Source of the DNA: Calonectria ilicicola
Taxonomy: Eukaryota; Ascomycota; Sordariomycetes; Hypocreales; Nectriaceae
Assembly (NCBI GenBank): GCA_020809705.1
Contig: CP085826.1
Coordinates: 3,410,001 to 3,474,000 of the forward strand
DNA: 64,000 nt
Direction: 5' to 3'
Shown: positions 1 through 10,625 of the stretch, piece by piece
Position numbering within the stretch: position 1 is the stretch's first letter
Layout: every line of letters begins with the position of its first letter
Notes under the pieces: generated by a model
Databases searched by the model: none
Told to the model about the DNA's origin: nothing
The model's input: the letters and a program-made list of their open reading frames with translations, nothing else
Translations under genes and position numbers: made by a program

Positions 1-3000
1 AGAGCCTTGGCCGCAGTTGTTGACACTTTTGGGGAAATCTGGTGAGCGGATGATGATCGACCTGCTCCTCGATTGTTCCATTTTCATTTCTGTTCAGGCA
101 GGATTTCACAACTACTATCAGATAAGTGGTAAGAACGTTGCGCCTCTCTATCGTCTTGATGACTAAACAGTACAAGGAACTCCCATATCTGATTTGGATT
201 TGTCTGGGACAATATCCTCGTTGAAACCAACGCAGGAAGTCTTGCCCAGAAAACCAACGGATATCACGTTGGTAAGAAGTAGAATATTCTATGCAAAACC
301 AAGCCTCACTGCGGCGGGATTGGTTCAGCCAGGGTTCAAGCACATCCGTAAGAAATCACCTAGTCCTTTTACATACCATGGCTGACTCGCTGCAGATGTC
401 CTTAATCGATGCGCCTACAAAAGTAAACAAGTGACACATGGCAACGACATGGCAACCTCGGAAAACGAGTCAGAGCAGCGACGAGACACAGTCAAGGTCA
501 TGATGTACATGTTCCCTCGTCAATTTGGGTTGCATAATGTTTTTACCTCCCAGGTCGACACCTCACAGACCTCTCAACGGTTTCAGGATTACACGCTGAG
601 GGAGGAGGAGATTGAGTTGAAATTTCCACCAAAAACCAATGAGCCAAAGCACCAAGCACCCAAGCTACCCAAAAGACTGCGCGGTGAAGTAGAAAGACTT
701 GCAGAGCGGCTTCGCGTTCGGCATTCTCGCTGTTCTTATATTGAGTTGCTCAGACATTACTGTCCTTGTGCATTTGATCCTCCTAAGAGAAGCAGTGCGC
801 TACACTCAAAAGACAAGAGCTTCCAAGCTACACTGACAGCACCCTCCCAGGGCATCCGTACTGTCAAGCGCCGGGCACGAAAGCCACTTCCTGGCACCCA
901 ACCACCCCCGCAGCCGCGATACAAGTCCGTGGTGGAGATAGCAACTCCCTTGTTTCAAGTGTCAGCATTCTGCCAAGCAGTAGTGTCAAAAGTCATTCCT
1001 GACCAGTTCTGGGGAGAAGACGACACACAGAGTCACAACAAAGCGGCCATTCAGAAAAAAATAGACCATTTCATAAAGCTGAGACGTTTTGAGACAATGT
1101 CGCTTCATGAGATTTCTCAGGATCTCAAAGTCAGTTAGTCGCTCTGTCTTTTGGGGATCACACTGACCCTCTTTGAAACCTAGGTCACAAACATCCCGTG
1201 GCTTAAGCCCCCTAGTGCACGGGATCAGAAACCAAGCCAAACTGACACGGCCAAACGACATGAAATTTTTTTCGAATTTCTCTACTACGTGTTTGATTCA
1301 ATCTTGATACCGCTAGTTCGGAATAACTTTTATGTCACCGAGTCGAATACTCACCGGTACCAAGTTTTTTATTTCAGACATGAGGTTTGGAAGTACGTTG
1401 CAGAGCCATCAATGGCAACGCTCAAGGCGAATATGTTTGAAGAGGTCAGACTAGACGACGCTCTTCGAACTCTCCAGTCTCGACGTCTTGGATTTAGTCA
1501 AATACGCTTGCTACCCAAAAATGACAAACTCCGACCTATCATGAACCTGAGGCGCAGGTCTCAAGGTCGCGGGGGTGTAAAAACCCTTGGTCCGAGCATC
1601 AACTCAATACTCGGGCCGGTCCATACGCTTCTAAAGCTAGAAAAGGCGAGTACAAGGCCGCCGTTTCAAGAATGACACTGACGTTTTTAGACTCTTAACC
1701 CATCCAAGTTAGGCTCAACTATGTTCTCCGTCAGTGACATCTATACTCGCCTAAAGGAATTCAAGCAGAGAATAGGCTACAATCACGGAAAATTGTACTT
1801 TGTCAAGGTTGATGTGCAAGCGGCTTTCGATACGGTTCCCCAACCTGCTGTCATTCGCCTGATGGGCTCGATTCCGAGCCAGGCCCAATACACCATTGCC
1901 AAGCATGCCGAGGTGAAACCTGGAGAACCCGTTGAAGTGGAGGGCAACAAGGCCGCGACAAAGGCAATTCGTCGATGGCACGCCAATGCTTTGCCCGAGG
2001 GTGACGTTAAGCTGTTCTCGGAGAGGCTCGAAGCAGAAATGGCTGGCAAAAGGAAGAACACAGTGTTTGTGGATAGTTCTGCGCGGAGGACGCACAGCGT
2101 GCATGAGCTTCTAGACTTACTGAAACAGCACGTCGAGCAAAACCTGGTAAAGGTTGGTAAAAGGTACTATCGGCAGAAGGTAGGTATCCCTCAAGGATCT
2201 GTCTTGTCTTCATTCCTGTGCAACTACTTTTATGCGGACCTCGAGAGGAAACACCTTGGCTTTTTGGCCGATAATGATTCTTTACTGCTGAGACTCATTG
2301 ACGATTTTCTTCTCATTACGCTAGATCGAGACAAGGCTGTGCGGTTTGTCGAGACGATGCATCGAGGGTTTCCCGAATATGGCGTCACCGTTAACCCAAG
2401 CAAAACCCTGCTCAACTTTGACATGTGGTCCAGCGGCGAGGATATCTACAAGACCGAACAAGGGCCTGGGTTTCCCTATTGCGGAACTCTCATTGATTGT
2501 CAAACTCTCAGCATTACAAAAGACCGCCAAAAAGATGCGGGTCTTGGTGAGTAATACGGACACCCAATCCTTTTTGAGCCATGTATTTTAACGCGAATCA
2601 GATGTATCAACCTCGCTCACTGTCGATTTTGGTCGTGCGCCTGGACAAAACTTTCAGCGTAAAGTTCTTAGTAAGTTGCAACCCTCTTTCCCAGGCAGAT
2701 GGATGCGGACAGGTGAGAAGCTAATGCAGTGGCTGTAGACGCCTTCAAAATTCAATCGCACCTCATGTTCTTTGATACCAGGCACAATTCGATACGTTCC
2801 GTCCTTAATTCTCTACATGGATCCTTTTGCGAAACAGCCAGTAAAATGTGGGCGTATATCCGGTGCCTGGGCAAGGCCCAGCAGCTCAGCAGCAATTTAA
2901 TCATCCGTATGTTCCGTCGCTCTCCTTCCACAAGCTCTATCATGCTAACGATGCTGTACTTTGGCAGGTACCGTTGTGAAGGTTATCGATGTGGCGTTTT

Positions 3001-3270
3001 TGCTTCTGACTAGCAAATCCCGTACCATGCGGTATCCCCAGTATTCATGCGAAATTCGCAAAACACAGGTTGCTTTGTAAGTTTTGGCTTCAGGTCACGG
3101 TAGCTGGAGTCTTTGTTGCTGACCACCTTAGAACTGCTTACATGGCGTTCAACAAAATTTTGACCAAGAAGCAGACCAAGCATGGGGAGGTCATCGCATG
3201 GCTTCGAGCTGAGATGGAAAAGTTGGGCAAGGGAGGTGCACCGGCTTACGAAAATAATGATCCAAAATAA
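1..3270 (+). CDS. TERT: Telomerase reverse transcriptase, 5' end outside window
   Basis: Catalytic protein of telomerase; copies the RNA template onto chromosome ends in the nucleus. Inferred coding segments: <1-128, 177-347, 396-1129, 1184-1645, 1691-2546, 2602-2670, 2739-2906, 2968-3076, 3132-3270. They join in one open frame of about 944 residues, so the N-terminal end is missing and the rest is intact. Order seen: TEN-domain tail (NYYQISGTPISDL after splicing), CP-like Cys motif (CSYIELLRHYCPCAF, near 731-775), T motif (FYVTES...FYFRHEVWK), motifs 1/2 (IRLLPK, LRPIMNLRR), motif A (VDVQAAFD), motif B' (QGSVLSSFLCNYFY), motif C (LIDDFLL, the two catalytic Asp), motif E (YCGTLID), and a C-terminal extension. 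The T and CP motifs separate it from retroelement polymerases. The 129 intron could instead end at 170. The intron at 1646-1690 appears to use a GC donor. Confidence 0.95.
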
Positions 3271-3275
3271 GCAGT

Positions 3276-3525
3276 ATAAAGAAGAGTCTTGCTACGCGCA
3301 CATATACATTTTACTAGGTGCACACATATAAAGCACCTGCATTTAACATTAGAATAAAGAAATAATAATGAAATAAATAATTTTATATATATTTCTAAAC
3401 TTATTAATGATAAAATAAATTGGGCCTTTGGTGTTTTAGGATTTTCCCAGAAAAGTCCCAGCTAAATAGTTTGATGTGTGCACCTAGCAAAATGTATGTG
3501 TGCGCGCAGGAATACTCATAAAGAA
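3276..3525. mobile_element. hAT-like MITE with TIRs and 8-bp target duplication
   Basis: Terminal inverted repeats of 44 bp at 3284-3327 and 3474-3517 match at 39 of 44 positions (inner core CTAGGTGCACACAT). They are flanked by perfect 8-bp direct repeats ATAAAGAA at 3276-3283 and 3518-3525. The 234-bp element has an AT-rich middle and no coding capacity. An 8-bp duplication is typical of hAT (also P) transposons, so this is best read as a non-autonomous hAT-type element. The ends start GAGT, not the more usual CAG, so the family is not certain. It lies 13 bp after the TERT stop and carries two AATAAA sequences (3353-3358, 3372-3377) on the TERT sense strand. Confidence 0.85.
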
Positions 3526-3696
3526 ATGCATGGTTTGTTGTGAAATCAAGCTACACACATAATGTCTATATTCTATATATAAAGAAAGCCGCTTTCTAAT
3601 ACCAGTAAAATCCCTTCGTCAAATTCGTGATAAAGCAAGTCCAACGCCACATAACAAAAGTCTCACTTACATCCAGCGCTATGCGAAAGTGACTCG

Positions 3697-5331
3697 TTAA
3701 AGCTGCGGTCCGCTCAACCACCAATGCTTGTCTACATGCCATGTTGGTAATGTCTCCCTGTTCCAACGCCACCCATCATCACCGGGTTGACCATACCCCA
3801 GCCATCGCAGAGGTGAAAAAGGAATGGGCTCAAGGAGCCAAAGACCTGAGGATGCAATATCATCGCAGAAATACATTGCCGTCAAATACAGCCAGAAAGC
3901 AGTGAAAACAAAGTTGAATATCCGACGGGATGCTTTAGGCGAGTCAGGTAGATAATTGTCAATAATCCAGAGCAGGCCGTTCTGGATGACGATACCTGGA
4001 ATCTGGAGCAGGAAAAACACAGGAGAGCGCCACGGCTTGGTGCTCGGCATGGATGATACGCTGCCCGAGGCATGAAGCAAGCCGGACTGAAGGAATGAAA
4101 CAAACATGGTTGCAACCTGGGCTGCCAATGTTCCTTTGACCAAGTATCCGCGTCTGATTAGATAAGTTGCGGGGGAGCTGAACTGCAGTCGAAAGGTTTG
4201 GTGCCAAAAGCCTCCCCACCACCCAGCCAGACCCCTGTCGAGGATCTGGGAGAAGGGTCCCCAGATGGTTGTGTACTGCCAAATCTCGCCACGGACCGGG
4301 AAGACGTAGGAAAATACATAGTACTGGAACAGGTCGTGTACGGTGAAGATGGCACTGATGGCAGCAAATATACCGGCTACACTATAGGCCTGGCGATACA
4401 TGACAAGGGCCCATGGAGGGAACTGGTGGAGGTATGAGGGTAGCTCATGGCCGCCGGATCGCTCTGGGCCCAGGGTGAAATAGGGATCTTTCACCATGGT
4501 CACAGCGAGGAAATCGAGAACAAAGTACTGGATGGCAACGATTTTGAGGCGGGACCACACGAATTCGGACTCGGTGAGATTCCGCCTGTAGCCGGTCCGG
4601 GATTCAACGGGGAGCTCGTCGAGTGAGACCTGATCTCCCGGACGAATGCGAGCAGGGATCTTGGGGCGTGGGACAGATGTGATGCAGCGATTCCAACCTA
4701 GACGAAATATTAGTCAACAGCAAAGACAAAAACATACATTGTGCATCTTCACACAGGGTTCGGCCTTACCTATACACCTGTAGTTGGTGACAAAGTCCAT
4801 GGTCCAGTTCAAGCGCTGCAAAAACGGTGCGTCCTCAGGAAATGGCTGCCAGACATATTCGGGGTACTTGTCAGTATTCTGTTGTGACTGATTCTCCTGC
4901 GGGGTTCCATTGCCATCGGCCGCCTTTGAGTGTCCATTCATTGGCCCCCCTGCCCTCTTGTTGGCCTTGATGATTCTTGCTGCATCAAATTGGGGACGGG
5001 ACCAGATGAGCAGATCCAGCCCCTGGAGAATACCCCAGAAACCCATGAGCCCGGCGCCGTAGGCTGGTGCGACATTGCAGCTGCTCATACTAAAGATCAT
5101 GTAGACATTCATGGCGACGAGGATGGCGGCAACCAGCCACCGCGTGCAGTACACCCAAGGCCGCTTGGTGTGCGGGATGGCGAGCCATAGGGTTGGCAGG
5201 ACCATGGTCGCGAAGACAGCATAAGGGAGAACGAGGGGCCTGACGCGATGCTCGGCTACGGCACGGTAGAAAGATTCGCGATAGCTGAGCCGTGCAAGGG
5301 CGTCCAGATTCGGCAAGAGTGTTGCGGCCAT
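3697..5331 (-). CDS. Wax-synthase-like membrane-bound O-acyltransferase
   Basis: Predicted multi-pass membrane acyltransferase of the fungal wax synthase-like (MBOAT-related) family, likely in the ER. Substrate unknown; relatives acylate alcohols or hydroxyl groups of secondary metabolites. Exons 5331-4770 and 4697-3697, joined across a 72-nt GT-AG intron (phase 1, giving CIGWNRC), encode about 520 residues. The N-terminal third has several hydrophobic segments. The C-terminal half holds the family hallmark WWGGFWHQTFR, including the His expected at the active site, and further hydrophobic segments. A hydrophilic Gly/Asn/Gln-rich loop separates two early membrane segments. No polyketide or terpene genes are nearby, so a cluster role is unsupported. 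Convergent with TERT. Confidence 0.82.
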
Positions 5332-8167
5332 GGCGGAGATGCGCGATGGACTGTTGCACGGCGGATGCGAGGAATACGCAGCAGCAGCAGCAGCAAAATG
5401 ACGTTATTTCCCCAGTCCCGGATACGACGCGATGCCAATATTGACAGAATTGGGAGCTCAGCTCATGACAGAGGGGAGAAGAGAGAACGGGACGGGACAG
5501 CTAGGCCACCAGAGGATCTTGTGGTTGGGGCTTGACTGACCCGCAGCCTCCTAATAGCTTGCGGGCGGTAACACTGCAGGTGAGCGAGGATCCCATCAGT
5601 TTTTTTTCTTTTCGGTTTTTTTTTTAGCATTGGTTTCCTCCCTCTGTTTGCTGTCCTTTAACCGACAAGCCTAGGGTAGTTTCAGGAGGGGCGCTGGTGA
5701 GGGGCTAACGAGCGTAAGCTGGAGCCCAGTGCAAGCAGCAGCCCAGCTTGTCTATAGATGGAGCGACGCGGCGCGGGATCGAAGTCAGATGGAAGCATCA
5801 TGGACAAGCAACTACACATGGTGGGTGGAGAAGGGCCCTGAAAGGCCCGTTAGCACAGCTGACGTGGGACATGGGATACGGGGCGGTTTACATAGAGTGT
5901 TTTGTTTTGTGTCATCGCACACGGCGCCTCCAAAGCCATGAGTCCAGACCTTGGGACACTGGGTCCTTCGTGTGTCATTTATTGCCATGTCTCGCAAGTC
6001 ATGGACATCTCTCGAGGCGGACTGGAGACTTGACGCTTTATTGGCAATGTCATGTTGGCATTGCTGTACTGTCCTGGTGACAGTTGATGCACGTCCCGCC
6101 CCCCAGGTGACATTGTAATTCGGAAGTGTGCCGCCGTCAGCCCTACACGACCCCCACTAGTGAACAGGACTGCCTCAAGCTGCATTAGAGTCGACCAAGA
6201 TGGCATCATGTTGCATCGTCCCGCCCATCTAACGGCACATGTAACGTTTACGTGCAAGGTGTATTTTGAACCCTTCTGGTTAATCCTGACCCCGCTCACT
6301 GGCACACACGATGAATCCTGTCGGAATGAGGCACACACATGGGTGATTGAGAAACCATTGCTCGCCATCAGATAATTAAATCAAGAAGACCTATAGCAAA
6401 GGGGAAAAGGATAAGAAACATGCATATTCTTGAGCCTAGAAGTAATCTAAATTGATTATATCTATTTGAAATCGTTCATTTTTTTTTAATACCCTTTTCC
6501 CTTTCTTTTTCCAGCAAAGCCAGGACAGACAGCTGCCTAGTGTGCCATATATTGAATCACCAACGAGCTAGTGCACCACTTTTGGACATATCTGACCGAG
6601 TGAAGCGGGCACTAACTGGCTGGTTCCTAATTTCAAGAGTGATTGTTAATGTCGCTTCTTCCAAGCGAAATATCCGTACTGACGGTCACGAGTCCGTGTC
6701 GGCATAGAAGCTGTTGCGTAGACATGTCTCGCCCAACGAGTCCATGGCTGTTAATGATGCCGCTGGTATATGTTTCTCGGTTCTGCTCCGTGTTGCCCAC
6801 AATGAGTGGCTTGTGCTCATCACCGTATTGCCTGAAACGGGGTGGATAAAAAGGTTTGGCCTTGTCTCGGCGTAAGTCTGGCTTTGAATTGCTCACCGGC
6901 ACTTCGCCTCGTTGCCAGCGAAGCCCGTTTATACGTACACATCTCAACATGCGCGCGAATTGACCCGCGGTGTCCCTCAATGGTTTGGAATCCAAGCAAG
7001 ACCTTTGAGTACAAGCGAGTGCCTGCGCATCTGACCATGAGGCTCCATTGGCTGCCGCCTGGGCTGGGGGACACGTTCAACAGCCAACAGCCAACAGCTG
7101 TAAGTCAGATGTCGTTGACACCAATGGCTGACGTGGGCTAGCGGCAGCCGAGACACGCAAGTATTGTTTTTCAAGACCTCGTCAGCGGGGTAGCTCGTTC
7201 ATCATGAGCGAGCTAGACGAACCAAGCATGATGCCGAGGACTGCAGCCTACAACCTGTACCTGGAGAGCCATGTTGGATCTGGAAGACAAAAAAGCAAGA
7301 AGCAAACTACATCCCTGGGGATCAACAGCCGGCAATGCCGTAAACGTCCCTCGGCCTTTGCATCGCAACCCTTCTGGCTGCGGCTAAGCCAGCTCTTTGG
7401 CGGGGGAGATGGGCCCATCATGCCAGCCCTACGAAGCTGCCATCTCCCTTTTAGCCGTAATGCAGCCATCAAAATACGGAGGGGTGGGTAAACACGTATA
7501 ACACGGCAAAGATTAACACCATGCTCGCCGCCACACCAGTTGGGTTGGACGGGTCCATGCATCCCATCACCCTGTCCCGTCCCCTCCCTCAAGAACCGAA
7601 GGCCCCGAAACGGGACCCTTCACTGAAAACTCAAAGTTGGCCCCCCCCCCCGCGCCTGTGTTCTGGGTCCCAGATGCTCGGCCCTGATTTGGCTCGACGG
7701 CCCCATCTCGGAGCCCGTTTCCTTCATGGCTCCTCACAGGGCTGAAGGCGCTGCAACTCTAGACATCGCTGTGTTGCGTTAGGGCCGGGTTTAAAACCAT
7801 GGATGCGGGCCCTTCTTCCGGGGGCGCCTCTTGGCTTAAGGCGCTATGCTGGCCTGCTGCTGCTGCTGCCCGTCACAAGTGCTGACAATTCCATCGCTCG
7901 ACTTTCTCAGTCGATTAGGGTGCTGGGCTCCATTTCGGCTCCTGCATCTCGTTTGGGTTGTATCTTGCGGATTTCGCCTGATCCTTCGTGTCCGGCTCCG
8001 TCCCAGCCCTTGCTCCCTTTCTTATATCAAGGCCCAGCTTCGGGGCCTTTGACCCAACGTCGGAGACTTTTCGTCTGCTCCGCATCCATCGCCCCAACCT
8101 GCGGCTTGGCCCAACCCAAATTCACCTCCGAGTCGCCATCTCCCCGTCCCTGTTGCCGTCCGTGGTC
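5332..8167. other. Intergenic, 2.8 kb, no gene recognised
   Basis: Divergent spacer between the wax-synthase-like gene and the Zn2Cys6 factor. It contains a (GCA)n run at 5379-5395 just upstream of the acyltransferase start, a T-rich stretch at 5600-5625, and C-rich or CTG-rich sequence at 7630-7870. Open frames here are short, mutually shadowing and without recognisable motifs. It probably holds two promoters and the long leader of the transcription factor. Confidence 0.6.
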
Positions 8168-9703
8168 ATGGCCTCCGCCGTTCCTCCCCCGGCCGTGGAT
8201 GGTGTTCCAAAACACCGGGCCTGCGACGAATGCCGTAAGTGCTGCTCTCCCCCGAAAACCCCACGATCCGGCCGATCCGGCGTCCGGCTCGGAAGCTTAT
8301 TGATCAACCATGTAGGTTCACGAAAACTTGCCTGCTCCAAGGAACCCGATGGATGCTCTAGATGTCGTAAGGAAGGTATTCCGTGTCACTATTCTCCGCA
8401 GAAACCCATGGGCCGCCCTCGTAAGAGACGTCATGTTGAACAAGAAGACCCGCAGCCCGTTCCCCAGGAGTTTGTGCATCATGACTTGACAACCGGACCT
8501 ATGAGCTCGGTGGACCCCTCCCACCAGGTCATGACTATGAACGACTTTCAGATCCAGCCATCATCCTTGACCACCGGCCAGAACCTGGGTTTTCTCGACG
8601 AAACTAACACTTCCAATGACGAGTTTTGGGATTTGCTCCCCGGCACCAACTACATGGATATGCCCACGGACCCGAACCTGTTCCTCAACATTGAAGCCGG
8701 GCATGGCATGGATACGACAACACCGGTCGTTCCCCCGCTCAACCTTAGCGGCGTTGACATTCTCGGGTCAATTGAATTTGATGAGCCTGACCATTCAGGG
8801 GCCGTGTCGAGAGACCTGAGCGCCTCGTTGCAACGGTACATGGCTGAACAAGTAAGCTTGCCTCAAGGGACGAGCTCCTCTACACCAGTCGACTCAACCC
8901 TTGGTAGCGATCACGGCGCATCAGTGGGGTCCCCCGAGGGTTCTATGCCGACGCCACCACCGCCTCCGTCGATGCGTGCGGTGCCCACCATCAACTGCAG
9001 CTGCCTTTCGTCTCTGTTTCTGGCCCTCGACAGCCTCTCTCGACTGCCGCCAGAGGTTATCCCGGCCATGCGCGTCGCACGCAACGCGTCCAAGGTAGCA
9101 CACGATGTTATCAACTGTCCTAACTGCTCCGTCCCGCTCCTCGACGAGCCGAGCACCCCCCCTCCGATCCAATGCTTCCAGAACCTCATGTTCTTGGGAA
9201 CCCTCGTCCCGTCCGCCTGCAACGCCTATGCGACAATTCTCGAAATGGTCGACAACGAGACAGCCCTGGCTAAGAAGCACGGGCGCACTTTTTGGTTTTC
9301 CTTTAAAGAGATTGGTGGCTTGTGGGGGGAGGTTGGGAGTACCACTGACTGCTGCTCTACCATTAGAAACTATAACAACTCCAAGATGGCCCCGGATCTG
9401 TGGCGCGCGACGATCCGCGGCCTCCTGCGCCTTGATGTATACGGCATAAGCGAAGTTGACGACGGGTTCAGCACCACCGGCCCTTACACCCAGATCGGCC
9501 TCAGAGATGTAGTTCGGCTCCTGGAGGAGCGCACACGTAAGCGTCACGAGATTCTCGACTCGTTCATCGCCAGCGGCCAGGGCGCCAAGGTATTACCTGT
9601 GGGTGTCCTGTACCCGAACAAACCGTGTCCGCCCGAGGAGCGTAACTGTGTCAGGATCCTGGAAACGGCGCGAGTCGCTCTCGACAACCTCGTCATTGCC
9701 TAG
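8168..9703 (+). CDS. Zn(II)2Cys6 transcription factor
   Basis: Nuclear DNA-binding regulator, target unknown. After removal of an 81-nt intron (8235-8315, GTAAGT...TGTAG) residues 19-46 form a perfect binuclear cluster, C-x2-C-x6-C-x6-C-x2-C-x6-C, followed by a basic GRPRKRR segment. Protein about 484 residues. The start is the first ATG in frame; the upstream open frame has none. The middle is acidic and Pro/Ser/Thr rich, as in activation regions. The C-terminal part (from CLSSLFLALDSLSRLP) looks like the regulatory domain of AflR-type factors, but there is no adjacent gene cluster. The intron is divisible by three and stop-free, so unspliced RNA stays in frame but separates the second and third cysteines. 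Confidence 0.85.
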   Translation: MASAVPPPAVDGVPKHRACDECRKCCSPPKTPRSGRSGVRLGSLLINHVGSRKLACSKEPDGCSRCRKEGIPCHYSPQKPMGRPRKRRHVEQEDPQPVPQEFVHHDLTTGPMSSVDPSHQVMTMNDFQIQPSSLTTGQNLGFLDETNTSNDEFWDLLPGTNYMDMPTDPNLFLNIEAGHGMDTTTPVVPPLNLSGVDILGSIEFDEPDHSGAVSRDLSASLQRYMAEQVSLPQGTSSSTPVDSTLGSDHGASVGSPEGSMPTPPPPPSMRAVPTINCSCLSSLFLALDSLSRLPPEVIPAMRVARNASKVAHDVINCPNCSVPLLDEPSTPPPIQCFQNLMFLGTLVPSACNAYATILEMVDNETALAKKHGRTFWFSFKEIGGLWGEVGSTTDCCSTIRNYNNSKMAPDLWRATIRGLLRLDVYGISEVDDGFSTTGPYTQIGLRDVVRLLEERTRKRHEILDSFIASGQGAKVLPVGVLYPNKPCPPEERNCVRILETARVALDNLVIA

Positions 9704-10625
9704 TCCTTTTCTTTACCGCTCATTTACTCATCAACAATTTTTTTTTTTACTCTTTCAGTAGATACTACGCAATGACGAGCCATTTCAGTTCTGGGCTTCC
9801 GGCTGGTGGGCAGATTGGAGGAGATGAAAGAAAGGAAGAAAAAGGAACCTGACTGGAAGAACTAAGCTCGTTTTATGATATTGGGAGGCGCAGACACATT
9901 CCGGAATTTCAAATTGGGTTGACGGACACAGTGGCGTTTTTTTGTTTTGTTTTTGGGCTCCGAATACTCTCCTAATGACTGTAAATATCTATCTATCTAC
10001 TACATATCTACATCGGAGACCGTGTCTGCGACATTCATCCATACGGACAGAAATCCGAATGTACATGTTCACCAGAACCATACCCAAAGTGTGGTACCTT
10101 GTATCTAGTCAAACATGACAACCGGAAGCCGAGGACCAATTTGCGGGGATGGGATGCCCCAACACTCCGATGCGATGCTGGCCGCTATGGAATTGGATTG
10201 GTCGGGACTAGTCACGACGAGTGCATTCCCCCTCCGCAAGCCTCGGCACTGCCGCCCTCTGGTCCAAGTCGCCCGGATTAAGAAAGCAGCCAACCCCGTC
10301 ATCTTTGAATTTGTTGAGTTTCATTCTTGCATGGTATATAAAATGGACGTGGTATGCATATCATTCTCCAAAATCCAGATCACCAGTAAACCCCACCCAA
10401 AAAGAAAAGGGAAAAGAAAAAGCCCGCTGGATCCAAAGCATTCACACCAGTGCTGTCGCCATCCAAACTGACCCCAATCAACGCCGATATATGCCATTCT
10501 CGATGTTCCGCGAGACACCTCAATCATCAAAAACCCTCTTCTCCAATGTGGCCGTTCATAAATATACACACATTATTGTCATTAATGGTTGACAGATGAT
10601 CCACCTCTTTCATTTTGAGAATCCT
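9704..10625. other. Intergenic, convergent 3' flanks
   Basis: Between the 3' ends of the Zn2Cys6 factor and the conserved hypothetical gene. Contains T-rich tracts (9739-9748, 9938-9953) and a (CTAT)-like run near 9988. No gene recognised. Confidence 0.6.

Noticed and set aside
1289..2554. Reverse transcriptase as part of a retrotransposon
   Set aside because: Telomerase-specific T and CP motifs, many introns, no integrase, RNase H or endonuclease, and no LTRs.
7521..8303. Overlapping frames upstream of the Zn2Cys6 factor as a separate gene
   Set aside because: Low-complexity Pro/Ser/Leu products from C/T-rich leader sequence, without motifs.
9085..9090. Further ACGCGT sites (TF coding region, 11512 region, 45886) as MCB elements
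   Set aside because: Inside coding sequence or near a gene with no S-phase role; consistent with the chance rate.
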